A DNA stretch of 64,000 bases, from assembly GCF_023065955.2 (NCBI RefSeq), contig NW_026623008.1:2237001-2301000 (forward strand), in the 5' to 3' direction. This document shows, piece after piece, positions 29,401 through 41,400 of this stretch; the first letter of the stretch is position 1, and each line of letters starts with the position of its first letter. The translations under genes and the position numbers were made by a program. Below the pieces are notes generated by a model. It was not told where the DNA came from and did not search any database. It saw only the letters and a list, made by a program, of their open reading frames with translations. The DNA is from Ursus arctos (taxonomy: Eukaryota > Chordata > Mammalia > Carnivora > Ursidae).

Positions 29401-32400
29401 TCGATGGTGAAGCCTGTGCCCCCGGTGCCCAGGTCTTTCAGAAGCCGGGCCAAGAGGCCCATCTGACTCATTGCCAGATGAGTCGAAGAGTTGGCCTTTA
29501 ATGGCTGCACCAAGTAAGATGGAATAATTTGGAGAGACCTAACCTCCTTGAACAAGGCCATTTCCTATAAAAACCAACATGACTGTGTTAATTTGTACTG
29601 GAAAATGCTAGAGGCATTTAGTATACTTTAGTATAAACCTCAAATGTCCAAGGAAAAAACAGGGAATGAAAAATGGTGGTAAAATAATTTATCTCTAATA
29701 AGCTTATATTTCTATTTAAGATATAATGATTAAAAACAAAACTTCAAATCATAAAAAATAAAACTACGATCACTCAAAGATCAATGAGAGTTTTACAACA
29801 AATGTGATCTAAAACTTAAGATTTCTCTTCTCAGGATTTCCTAACTTCAAGAAAAAGGTTTTCTGATTTCTAAAATTCTAAAACAAACGAGTACTGTTAG
29901 TCTCTATGAGATGGCGGCCGAGAGGGCAGCAGTGCACAGTCTCCGGCGGCCGGGACTCCCGGCGGGCCGACGGGAGAGCATGAAGTCCCACTGCCAATGA
30001 GCAAGTCTTCCTATACTTACGGTATTTATCATTCAAGCAGCCAGACACAGAAAGAGGAATGATCAAATAAGGGGGCTCATGGGTTGCAATATAGAAAGAA
30101 ATCAGTTTTGGGGGCGCCTGGGTGGCTCAGTTGGTCGAGCGTCCGACTCTTGGTTTCAGCTCAGGTCATGATCTCAGGGTCACGGGATCCAGCCCGTGTT
30201 GGATTCTGTGCTCAGCAGGGAGTCTACTTGGGATTCTCTCTCTCCCTCTCCCCCTCCTCACCCCTTCCTCTCCCTCTCTTAAAAAGTGAATGACTACATG
30301 AAGGAACAACACACTCTCATCTTCAACACGCCTTTTGACAGACGCCACCTCCCGCAGATTCTGAGCCGCACTGAGAGGGAGTATCTGGTGGGCTTCAGTG
30401 TCACTTATTTTTACCTTCCTGTGAGTATAATGTACTTCGTGTTCATTCTCCCCCAGAACTCATGTTAAAGGAGACGAGATGAGTGGTTCTTCACACTGGA
30501 AAAATGACCCCTCTGAGAAACCAGGAAAGCTCTGGAGTCCTTCCCAACAGAACGTTGTATAACATTTGAGGAATTCATTGACTCGCTGAAGCCCAAGCAC
30601 GGGCCTCACTCAGGGTAAGAACTCCCAGCACTCTCTCAGTATCCCCACAGTACCTGGCTCGGAGGAGGCACGTTTGTTGAACGAACAAAACTATTAAGAT
30701 TAAGATCGTTACACACTTATTATCTCTTTACCCCCAGTTTGCTATTCCGGTTTAGTTTTCCGTATATTTTTACTAAAAGTTACTAGCATATATTGAAAAA
30801 GAGGAATACTAGGCAAGGCAAACTATACTTTAATCGAAGGCAAACGTCAGCTCTCAGAGCACCAGCGAGTCACGAGGAGGGTCGATAACGCTCTTAGGAG
30901 AGACAGAACCTGGTGAGGTATTTAGAAAGTCAAATAGCGTAGTAACGGGCTCATTATTTCCTGTTTCAAATTTTATGGTGAAGTTCGTACCTGAATAAAA
31001 TTTGAAGCTATGACTCGGAGGCGAGCAGAAGAGTCTCCAGTCCTGGTGAGCAGAACGGGGATGGTTCTTTCTACACAGTGAGCAGTTTCAAGCTTACTCA
31101 GTTTGTGTTTAGGAATATATTGCGTAATTATCATTTTCAACAATTTCAAAGAAGCCTGAAAAACCTAAGAAAAAAGTGGCAGAAATGGTGGAGCTCCCGT
31201 AACTGCATTCCAGCGAAGAAAACACATTTACCGCCGGTACGAAGTACGAACGTTAGGTTGGAGATTCTGGCTGCCCGAAGGGCTGGGGAGGCCAACGGAA
31301 CGCCGCCTTCTAATGCAGTGCCTGGCCTACGGGAGGCGTGTGCTCTCAGTCGGTGTCGGGACGCGCCCTGCGTTGCCCTGGAGGCTGCGCCCCAACGCTC
31401 CTGCCGAACTGCAAACGCGCAGGCAGCGTGCATGGAGGACGTGCTCACTCTTACGGCCCCTTTCAGAGCCAGGGGAATCCAGGAATAACCCCAAGCTCCT
31501 CAGGTCCCCGAGCGTTTTATCGGCCGCGTGGGGAAGCTGCTGCCGTTCGGAGCAGGGCACGCGGCCAGGTGAGGACAGACTCCGCAGGCTAGTGGCTGAC
31601 ATTTCTCACTAGAGAACCTTCATTCCTAGTGACATGCCGCGCTACCCCCAGGCCACCCGACCTCCTGGGGCACCTCACCCGGGGCCACCAGGGGTGGAGG
31701 GGACTCACCGGGGTCACTATGTCTCTGATGGCTCTTCTCACGAGGAAGACGGACGCACGCAGCGTGCTCTTCAGCTCTTCCTTCGGGCTCCCAGTAGGCG
31801 TCTCCATCAGCTGCTTATGCAGGGCGAGCAGTGCGTCTTCCCGGTACGACCACGTCCTGGAATAGGCCCCTGCGACCTGCCACAGATCGGAGGCCGGCCC
31901 AACTCAGAGCAGGCACGTCAGTGACACCGCCGCCACCCCCAGCACTGTGCGGCCTGACACACGGAGAAAAACCTCTCGTAGGAGCAGAGTAAGTATGTGC
32001 GTTTGAGGAAGTCATTTTTCTAATATGGAATTCTGAAGACCCTATTAAAATACGGGAAGTAGGAGAAGTTCTGCCAAGAGAAATACTGGGAAGCTGGGAG
32101 CTAGGGGAAACCCACTGGGCTCATTTCCATACAGACACACTTCCATCTCCTGTTTCGCTCTGCCATCATTTCCCCTGGGATGGCCAGGTGTTCCAGAAGG
32201 GGCAGATTTTCAATTCTAGCTCTGTCAGTACTAGACAGAAACACCCAGTCTTAAATGAACACGCATTCATAAAATCTTAAATTCTAGCTTCTGTTTCTGC
32301 TGTTTTATATAATCAATAATTACTGAAAAACTTCAACTGAATACTGAGGCCAAACGGACGCCAACAATATCACAAAGCTGAGGGCGCTCCCCGGCCTGCC

Positions 32401-35400
32401 TGCTCCCCGTTCCGCGGACCTGCACACGGCACTCCACCTACCAGGCTTTCTCCGAGCACATCCACGGCGGGGCCAGCCTCTCTCAGGGCCTTCTCTGTCA
32501 AGGGCTCCGGCTCCCCAGCAGCACCTCCTCTGGGAGCCTCGCTGACATCAGTGTCACTCTTTTCTGGTTCTGGGGCCGCTGCTGCCGGCTGCTTCCGTGA
32601 GGCAGGAAGGGGCCGCTCATCGTAGGGCACTGACTGGAGCTACGGGAGAGGAAGGGTGGCTGCAGAGCTCCCCGGGTTTCCCCACTTGCTGACACCACGT
32701 CTACACCGCAGGCCAACTGCTCTGCATGATGGTACTTTTATCAGATCGGAATAATTTATATAATAGGATTCAACTCACTAGTAGACCCAACAGAAAAGTG
32801 GTATCGATTCGGCCTCAGTTACTACTTAACCCTAGCGATTACAGCTCAGCGGACACGCAGCTTACGATAGCGATTACAGCTCAGCGGACACGTAGTTTAC
32901 GATAGCGATTACAGCTCAGCGGACACGCAGCTTACGATAGCGATTACAGCTCAGCGGACACGCAGCTTACGATAGCGATTACAGCTCAGCGGACACGTAG
33001 TTTACGATAGCGATTACAGCTCAGCGGACACGCAGCTTACGATAGCGATTACAGCTCAGCGGACACGCAGCTTACGATAGCGATTACAGCTCAGCGGACA
33101 CGCAGCTTACGATAGCGATTACAGCTCAGCGGACACGCAGCTTACGATAGCGATTACAGCTCAGCGGACACGCAGCTTACGATAGCGATTACAGCTCAGC
33201 GGACACGCAGCTTACGATAGCGATTACAGCTCAGCGGACACGCAGCTTACGATAGCGATTACAGCTCAGCGGACACGCAGCTTACGATAGCGATTACAGC
33301 TCAGCGGACACGCAGCTTACGATAGCGATTACAGCTCAGCGGACACGCAGCTTACGATAGCGATTACAGCTCAGCGGACACGCAGCTTACGATAGCGATT
33401 ACAGCTCAGCGGACACGCAGCTTACGATAGCGATACAGCTCAGCGGACATGCAGCTTACGATAGTGATTACAGCTCAGCGGACACGTAGCTTACGAAGTA
33501 AAAGTTATTACATATTTTCCTGACAAGACTTCTGATTTCTTTCTTAGTTTATGGCTTAGAAATAAGTACCAGGCCTCGTTTTAAATGTGTTCATTATCTG
33601 GCGGACGTCTACTAAAACAGGCAGCCAAGCTAACAACCCTTCAACAGCCTTCCTGTGCTCCGGGCGGGCAGCTGTCTGCCACACGCCCCCCGTCAGCTCC
33701 GCAGGAGCTTGCTGGGCCCCCCGGCAAGCGGTGGGCGACATGGACGGCCCACCTCCTGGGACTTCCATCCACACGCGAGACAGAGACGCACACCTGGGCA
33801 CGTACGTATGTGGCAGACTTTCGGGAATTTAAGTGAGAAGAGAGATTCCAGTCATTTTCTGAGGCAGGTGTCACAGAGACACTCACATTTAACCCCCGAT
33901 GAGATGTTAACTCGGTATATGCCGCGTGTGCAAGTGAGCTTCTCTAGTCTAAACCTACCCTGCTATAGAACAGAACATGGTGACGTGCTGACAACGGAGA
34001 CATTAGAGTATTTTAAACCCAAGTGTTCAATATGACTTAAAGCAATGACATTACAGACCGGATGCTCCCAGTGGGGATGACCGGGACCCTCAAAGATGTG
34101 CACTGGGAAGCCAGCAGATGAGTGCTGTCCTCTCTAGCTTTCCTGGGCCTCTGGCTGCAGCAGACACTTGCCTGTGCCCACCTGACACCCTGCCTTCTTC
34201 CCCGGAGTCCGCCAGCCACGCTGCCTTGCGCGCCAGCAGGAGCTCCAGCAAGGCCCTCCTTGGGTCCTCGTCATCACTCAGAGGCTGGCGTGTGGCTGAT
34301 AAACTCGGAGACTCTAGCGTAGAATGGGACACGCTCTCCCCTCACAGGGGACCACGTGCAGACATGAAGCTGAGGGCCACGTGACGGCTCCAGCTCTAGG
34401 GTGACTTGGAACCACAGGAAACAGAGCGGAAAGATAGGAGGAAAGGAGGCGGTTGAGGACACCGTGAAGCTACTGAACCCTGAAACCTACATGAACTCTT
34501 AAGTCCTGAGTGACAAAAGCCAGAAAATCCTCAAAGCACAGTAACCACACATGACTCAGTTCACGTTGGACACTTTACAAACACGGTCTCGTTTATTCCT
34601 GGAAACAATCCTTCTAGCAGATGTTCATACACTTTTATAGAGAGAAAAGTAGAGGCTCAGAAGGATGGGGTGTCCCAGACCACCGGCTGGTGGGGGCAGA
34701 AGCAGGCAGGAGGCCCAGCACATCTGAGTGTGGACAGGGCCTCCCAGTGAGGTGTGATTACCTGCTGGCTGCATCGGCACCCCGTTCTGGCTTCAACCTT
34801 TGCCCCCCTCTCCTGGAACGTACGGCAGGAAGGGGTTCTGCAATTGTGCACCCTGATTCATCCCCTGCACTGGGAAAACCTTGGCACTGTGCAGGTCCTA
34901 TGTGTTTGTTGAATAAACTGCACGTGATCTGAAACCCAGTTACCTACATGGGCGTTGAGATGAGGGTCTGTGGCGGGCGGTGACTGGTCCACTGTGGCGC
35001 GTTGACAGGGGCCCAGGGGATGCGCTGGAAGGTTTTCCTGAAGGAAATGCTCTGCAAACCGGCTGTCTGGTGCGCTTTCTTCTTGCGGTAGAGACGGCAC
35101 TGGCTGTTGGTGGCGAGGACTGGCAGAGTGAGCAAGGGGCTGGAGGGGCAGGTCAGAAGGCCTTCGCATCTGGGGAAAAATGGGACACTTCACTCCCAGT
35201 ACTGTTGCCACACCATTCTGGGGGACACGACCATTTAGGAAGGCAGAGTGACAGTCTGCATCAACGGTGTCCTCCAGTCCTGTCACAGCCTTTCAACCGT
35301 CTCTCCATGGTGGCCATGTGGCCTACAGAGCACACCAGAGTGCCGGCGTGACAGCAAGCACAGTGCCTCCGTCACCACAGCGTGGAAGCACGCATGTGGC

Positions 35401-38400
35401 CCTGCCAGCAAGGACATGGTATGGGGGAGTAGGAAGCACCTGGGCGGGACCCCAACCCTGGCGTGGCCGTGTGCCCTGTGGCTGCAAAAGCAGAGGCTGT
35501 TCTGTGTCATCACAACATAGTTACCGTGCACCGGCCATGGCAGTAAGTGTGCCAGACAGAGGCTCTCATTTAATGCACACCACTTTTACCCCATAGATGG
35601 GATAAGGAAACTGAGGCAGAGTGGGTAAGGAATGACCCTGAGACCACACCACCAGCGAGGGGCCAGATCAGAGCCCAGGCAGCACGGCTCCAGAGTCCGC
35701 ACCATCCCGCACGACTCTGCCACGTCAGGGGGTACACCAACTGCCTGGGGGGTTCCGAAGATCAGTGGTGGAAACACGGTCTCGACAAGCCGAGGCTTTT
35801 AGGATGATCCACCATGACACTCCCGAGGCCACTCATGGGGCGTACGGGGCAGGGCTGCCCTCAGTTCATTTTACCAACGAGGAAGCCAAGCCGGGGAGGA
35901 GCGGTGAGATCCCTGGCTCTGGCTCGTCACCTCCCCCCCTCCCCTGAGTCTTCCTGCAAGCTCGGGTCCAGCAGCGCCCCCACTGCAGGCCCCAGAGCTG
36001 GCACCAGCTGTCCAAACCGTCACCGGCGCATGACGGAGCTGTGCGCACATCACACGCGGGCCCCGTAGGTGCGTCTCCGCGGCCCTCGGGACCGGTGCCC
36101 AGGCACCTACCGGCTCGGCGTCCACGAGGCTGTGCAGCTGCAGCTGCTCATACACCTGGCTGCGGAACTGCTCCATCTGCTGCTTCTTCTCCTTGGCCAG
36201 GTCGTAGTCTTCCTTCTCCACCGCACAGCGCTTCTCCACCTCGTACCGCCCGAGCCGCTCTCCGACCTGAAGCACACAAGGTCGTGCTGCTTCAAATGCG
36301 CATCCGCCCCTGGCCAGGGCAAAGCAAGGCCCGGGTCACGCAGGTGCTGCCCGCCCGCGTAGCCCGCCAGGAGGAGGGCCCGAGCCCGGGCCACGCGGCA
36401 GCAGGCGCACTGAGGGCGTCTGAGAGACGGCGCGAGTCCACAGGGACGTAAGCATCTTATGTCTTCCTACCACTTTAGGACAGCAACGTGGCCTCTGCGG
36501 GTGGCGTCTGAAGAGGCTGAGTGTGAGCCCTCACCTACATTTTATTCAGGGCTCATCCATCTGTAACTTTATTTCACTTACCTTCTTGGACCCACACTCG
36601 TGGCCATAGCTTATAGAGACCTACGCGTTTGCTGTACTGCGGCTCAGGACCACTGACCGCCGTCTCACACACCCGAGGAAGACTATTCTCTCCAGAGCAG
36701 TACCTTTTGCAAATCAGCAATAGCTTGTTTTAGCTTCTTGGCATAGTCGTAACGTTCCTTTTGGACGGCTTCGCGTTTTCTTTCATCTAATTTGCGTATA
36801 ATCTGGGCAACTTCTGGATCTTGGTACATATCAAAGGCTAAGTCATCTAGTGGAGAGATATAGTCAGGTTTCCTAAAGGAAAGAAAGAAATACTTTAGCG
36901 CTGACTTTGCCACGTGTGACAGGACAGTGGTGGAGGGAGTGCTACGGGCTCGGTGCGGGAGGTATGGTCGCAGCCACGCACCCCACCACATCTGCTCCGG
37001 AGCATTCTTGCCACAGAAAGTGGAGGCGCAGAAAAATCAGGAATGGGCTTCCGGTCACCCAGCTCTTACGTGCAGGCAGGTCTCTCCGGATGCACAGCCT
37101 GTGCTCCGGACCGTTAGTTAAACTGCACTGGGGGCACCGTAGCCCTTGCTGCATTGGCTCTTCCACAGATATTCTGAGTGTGGACTCTGTGCCCGGCTCT
37201 GCTCTGGGCACCGGGGACATAACAGTGCCGTGAATCATTTGTAGACGAGGGAAAGCCCAAGCCAAAGCAAACGGCCAGGCTCCATCCTTAGAGTCTGCCT
37301 TGGTGGGTCCCAGGTGGTCCAGGCATCCACATTCGACACCAGCGCCACAGTGACCATGACGAGACTAAAGACGCAGATGGGCTATGCCGGGGCCTCAGCC
37401 AGAGGGTCAGGCTGCACTATATTGCATGTCCTGGGCAGATCAGAATAATTCTTCCAGGAATAAAAGATCTGTTCAGTGATCTGAGTAACCCATTCCTGAT
37501 GAAGTATCACCTCATTCTTTCTTTCAAATTCTACAGCAGGCTGGCAGCTTTCTCCTGGGTCTAACACTGAGAACAATGCCAGTCTAACCACGCAACAAAA
37601 GTGCTGACAGAGAACATGTTTCAAAGTCTCTGTCGGCCGTATCAGCTACACAAAATAAGCCGGTTGTTAGCTTTGACTCAGATATCTTCATATACAGGTA
37701 AATTTTAATAAAAACATTACTTATAAAAAATTTGGTTGTCTAAAAATCAATTGAAACAGGACACAGGACAACATCACTTTTCAGAACGATCAAACATCTC
37801 CCCAACACTTCCTGACCCCTGGAAATCAGGCTGTTTGCTTCCAGGCCTGGGGGCAGGCTCAGCCCCGGCAGCTTTGAACAGTAGCAATTAATCTCAGCAA
37901 GGACCAAACAGCAACACGCTTTGGTATTGGCACAAGATTAATTATTTTTACCTAAATACAGATACTACACTTTTAGGTCAAAGTTACTTTGCCTTGAAGT
38001 CCTAGAGATGAAAACAACGACTTCATCATGAAAATGCTACAAAGGAAAACAAGACGCCCTCTGGCATGGGAGTCAGTTCCAGGGCAGTGGGCAGCTTCCC
38101 AAGAGCAGGTCTTGCCCGGCCCATGAACGCCCCCTAGTGGTGACCCTGGCTCAGCCTTGCACACGCGCCTTCCACAGAGGGCTCTGCTTTCCCTTTACCT
38201 TCAGGAAAGCCCTGCAGAAGAGTCAGGATAGACAAACCGCAGTCTGCCAGCCCAGTGGGCTAACCTGATAAAGAACTGGCGTAAACAGAGTCCAAATTAC
38301 CCGAAGACCTTCTACGGGAGATGCTAAAACCAACCAGTGGGACTGGCTGTCCATGTCTCACCAGCTGGAGGAGCTTCACGGAGGACAGAGCCAAAGAGCT

Positions 38401-41400
38401 GTCCCGGGGGTGGTGCTGACGGACAGGGAGGGACAGTGTGGCAGTCCCCACCCGGAAAGGTAGGGCGGGCACTGCTGTTACTCTGTCAGGCACAGGAGAG
38501 TCTGCAGGAGACCAAGGGGCTGCCTAGGTGAGAGGTCACTTTCCTCACTACTGTAATCCACATTTAGGGACAGCCTCTACTTTTCAAGCACTCCCTACTG
38601 ACACCCGCCCTGTGACAGCCAGGCTGGAGGCCCAGGGAGGCGCCACAGGAAGCAAGGCAGTCCAAACCAGTGACGAGGTCGTTCATTCTTAAGCCAGGCT
38701 TGCGTAAACTATGGAGAGAATCTCTGCAGTCACTCCGGAGCCACTTGCCGTGCTAAGGGCGTGCACCAGTGGACAGTGAGCCTTGCTGCCAGTGTGGCCT
38801 GCCCTGGGCCTGCAGCCCGGGCTTCATGAGGGCCCCTGGCCTGAGGGAGGCGGGAGCCACACCAACATGGGCTGGATGAGACAGGGGAGGGCTTAAAGCA
38901 GACATAAGATGAACGCGCTAGAAACTGATAATCTGGGTCAATTAATTCCTTGAATTCTTACCTATGAAGTTGCCTGTGCCAATACAATATCAAAGGACGG
39001 CCGACAGATCTTTTACCTGCATGTGGGAACTTTCTAGTAATACCTGAACACACAAGAAATGGAGCGGTCTCCAAAGGGCAATAAACGAAGATGTGCGAAG
39101 TACAACAGTGACCTTAATCTTTAAGTGTATTTAAGTCAATCCCATCTGTGGCTTATCTAGCTCGGAACTGAATTTAGAGGCTCTGGAACCACAGTCCTCT
39201 GGAGGTGACTCACACCCGGGCAATTCTGCGGAGAGTCCTAGGAGCTGGCGGCCCTGGGGGGAGGACTCTTACCCAGTACAAGTTCCTTCCAGAGCTGGGT
39301 CCTCGCCGCTGTGCCCCAGATAACGATCAATCAGCTTCTCTCTAGAGGTCTTTGGGAGCAAAAAGTTCTGCTTAGCGTCTCAGAGGAAAACAGGAACAAC
39401 ATGAAACCTTAACTAAGAGGTGGTGTGATATAAAGACGTCAGCCCGCTTCGAGAATCCTAGTCTCTTGGACAGACAGTTAAAATTCTTGAGCGAAAGAAA
39501 GTTTAATATGCTACAGCTGCTAGAAATTATCTGCTAGTTATTCAACAATTGTATAAAGATTTTCAAGATGACACTTTTTGTGCCAAAAATAATCAATCCC
39601 CTCTTGTTAGAAATACATTTTCTTCAAGAATGAAACTTCCCAAACTTACAATATTGTTTTCATCACCGAAATCTGCAGGGTCTCCAATGATATTTACTGC
39701 AACCAGAGCAACCTAAGAAAGAGTTAACCAGTCGAAATTAAGTATAAAATTTGTGATGATTTACCCCCTTTATTATAAACTGCTTGCCCATACTGTCATC
39801 AAATGGGATGACGTACAACAAACCACGTAATTATAAAATGTCAAGCTACAGAATTATTATTAATAGTTATTGTAAATTATGTAAGTTAATATTCTAATGC
39901 CTAATCCAATGGTTACTTTAACGTCTAAAGTACGTTAAAACAATAATGGCTAAAAACCTCCACGGTTTTAACACAGCATCACATCGAACCGTCCCCTCAT
40001 AGTCCAGCACAGGGTCCCATCTGTTTGATCCTGGTAAACTGGACAATGGACCGAAAGCCCGCATTAGCACAGCTCCGTTTGTCTGGGTCCGTGGCTCCCC
40101 CTTCAAGAGGAGCCCTTCCCACACCCCCCGTTCCTGGAGCGTCACTGCGGTGGAACTACGTGAGGGGCTATTACTGCTGGGGCCACGTAGAAACAGGTTA
40201 GCGGCCCAACAACAGAACTGCACACCAGAGCTCTCCCCAGTGCGCTGGCTGGGTGTGAAACCCTGACTTGGTGGAATGTTTAGAGGGGCAGGGCCTGATG
40301 CCAGTATCCATGCTAACGAAGAGTCTGCTTTGGACACAACTGACCTACTACATGAAGCACGCCAAAAACACAACTAAAGGAAAAGACAAGAAAAAGGGAC
40401 AGAAAGACGGGATGCAAGGGAGGGAGAGATAAGAATGAGGACTCAGAGCTGGGCTGCCACCACGAAATCACATGCCCAAGTCCTACCAGGGGCGTTATCT
40501 TGTAGAAGTTTAGGGGTTTATCTAGAAGAGTGTCACCTGACAGCAACGACACAAGCCACGTGGGTAATTTTACATTTTCTAGTGGACACTGTAAAAAATT
40601 GTAAAAAGCAGCAGATGATATTGGTTTTAAACCTAATATCACCACGAAACTATCATTTCACCGCATAACTGATTCTTCTCCTCCCACAAAGCCTCTGAGC
40701 TCGAGCGGGCAGCCAGCCTGAGCGGCCCACCGCACTTGGGCCGGCAGGTGCCCCGCGTGCACCTGCTGCGGGGGCAGCAGCTCCTGATCCCACAGCACGG
40801 CTCCTGGAGAGCTCACGTTCTCCCGTAAGAGTTACCATCTCAAAGCAAGATTTGAAATGCCTTTGCCAAGGGGCGCGGGGCCCCGTGATGCTGCGAGGAG
40901 GTGGGGAGCGCGCGTCTCACCTGATTGTATATGTTGTACTTGTTGACGTGGTTCTCGTGGAAAATCAGCTTCAGGAACTGTCCTACTGCATCCACGTAGA
41001 CGGACTTCAGTTCCCGGGCTTTGCAGCCCGTCTTCTCGTTGTCACAGAGAGAGACGTAGCTGGAAGGGAGAGCACACGCCGGAATCACCTGACAGAAAAC
41101 GTGTGTGCCACGGAACTGGCCTCTGCTCCTACTGAACTCGTGGGTTTCAGTCAAAGTCAAGTCTACAATGGAAAAACCTCGGGAGAAGCCCAGAAATCGT
41201 ATTCTAACCAGTTCTCTTAGAGCAAATTCTGTCCCTGGGGAGAAGAGACGAACGCGACCGGCGGTCCTGCTGACACACTGCTGATGGAGCGCGCCTCCAG
41301 ACCAGGACCGAGAGCTGACACGGGAAAGGCGGGCTGCAGGTCGCCCTCACGAGCCCGCGGGCTCCCGCTTACCCGAGTCTTCGGAACCGCTCGGCCTGGT

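Noticed and set aside
32834..33497. Evenly spaced direct repeats resembling a CRISPR array
   Set aside because: Units are directly adjacent with no variable spacers, and the host is a mammal; it is a tandem minisatellite.
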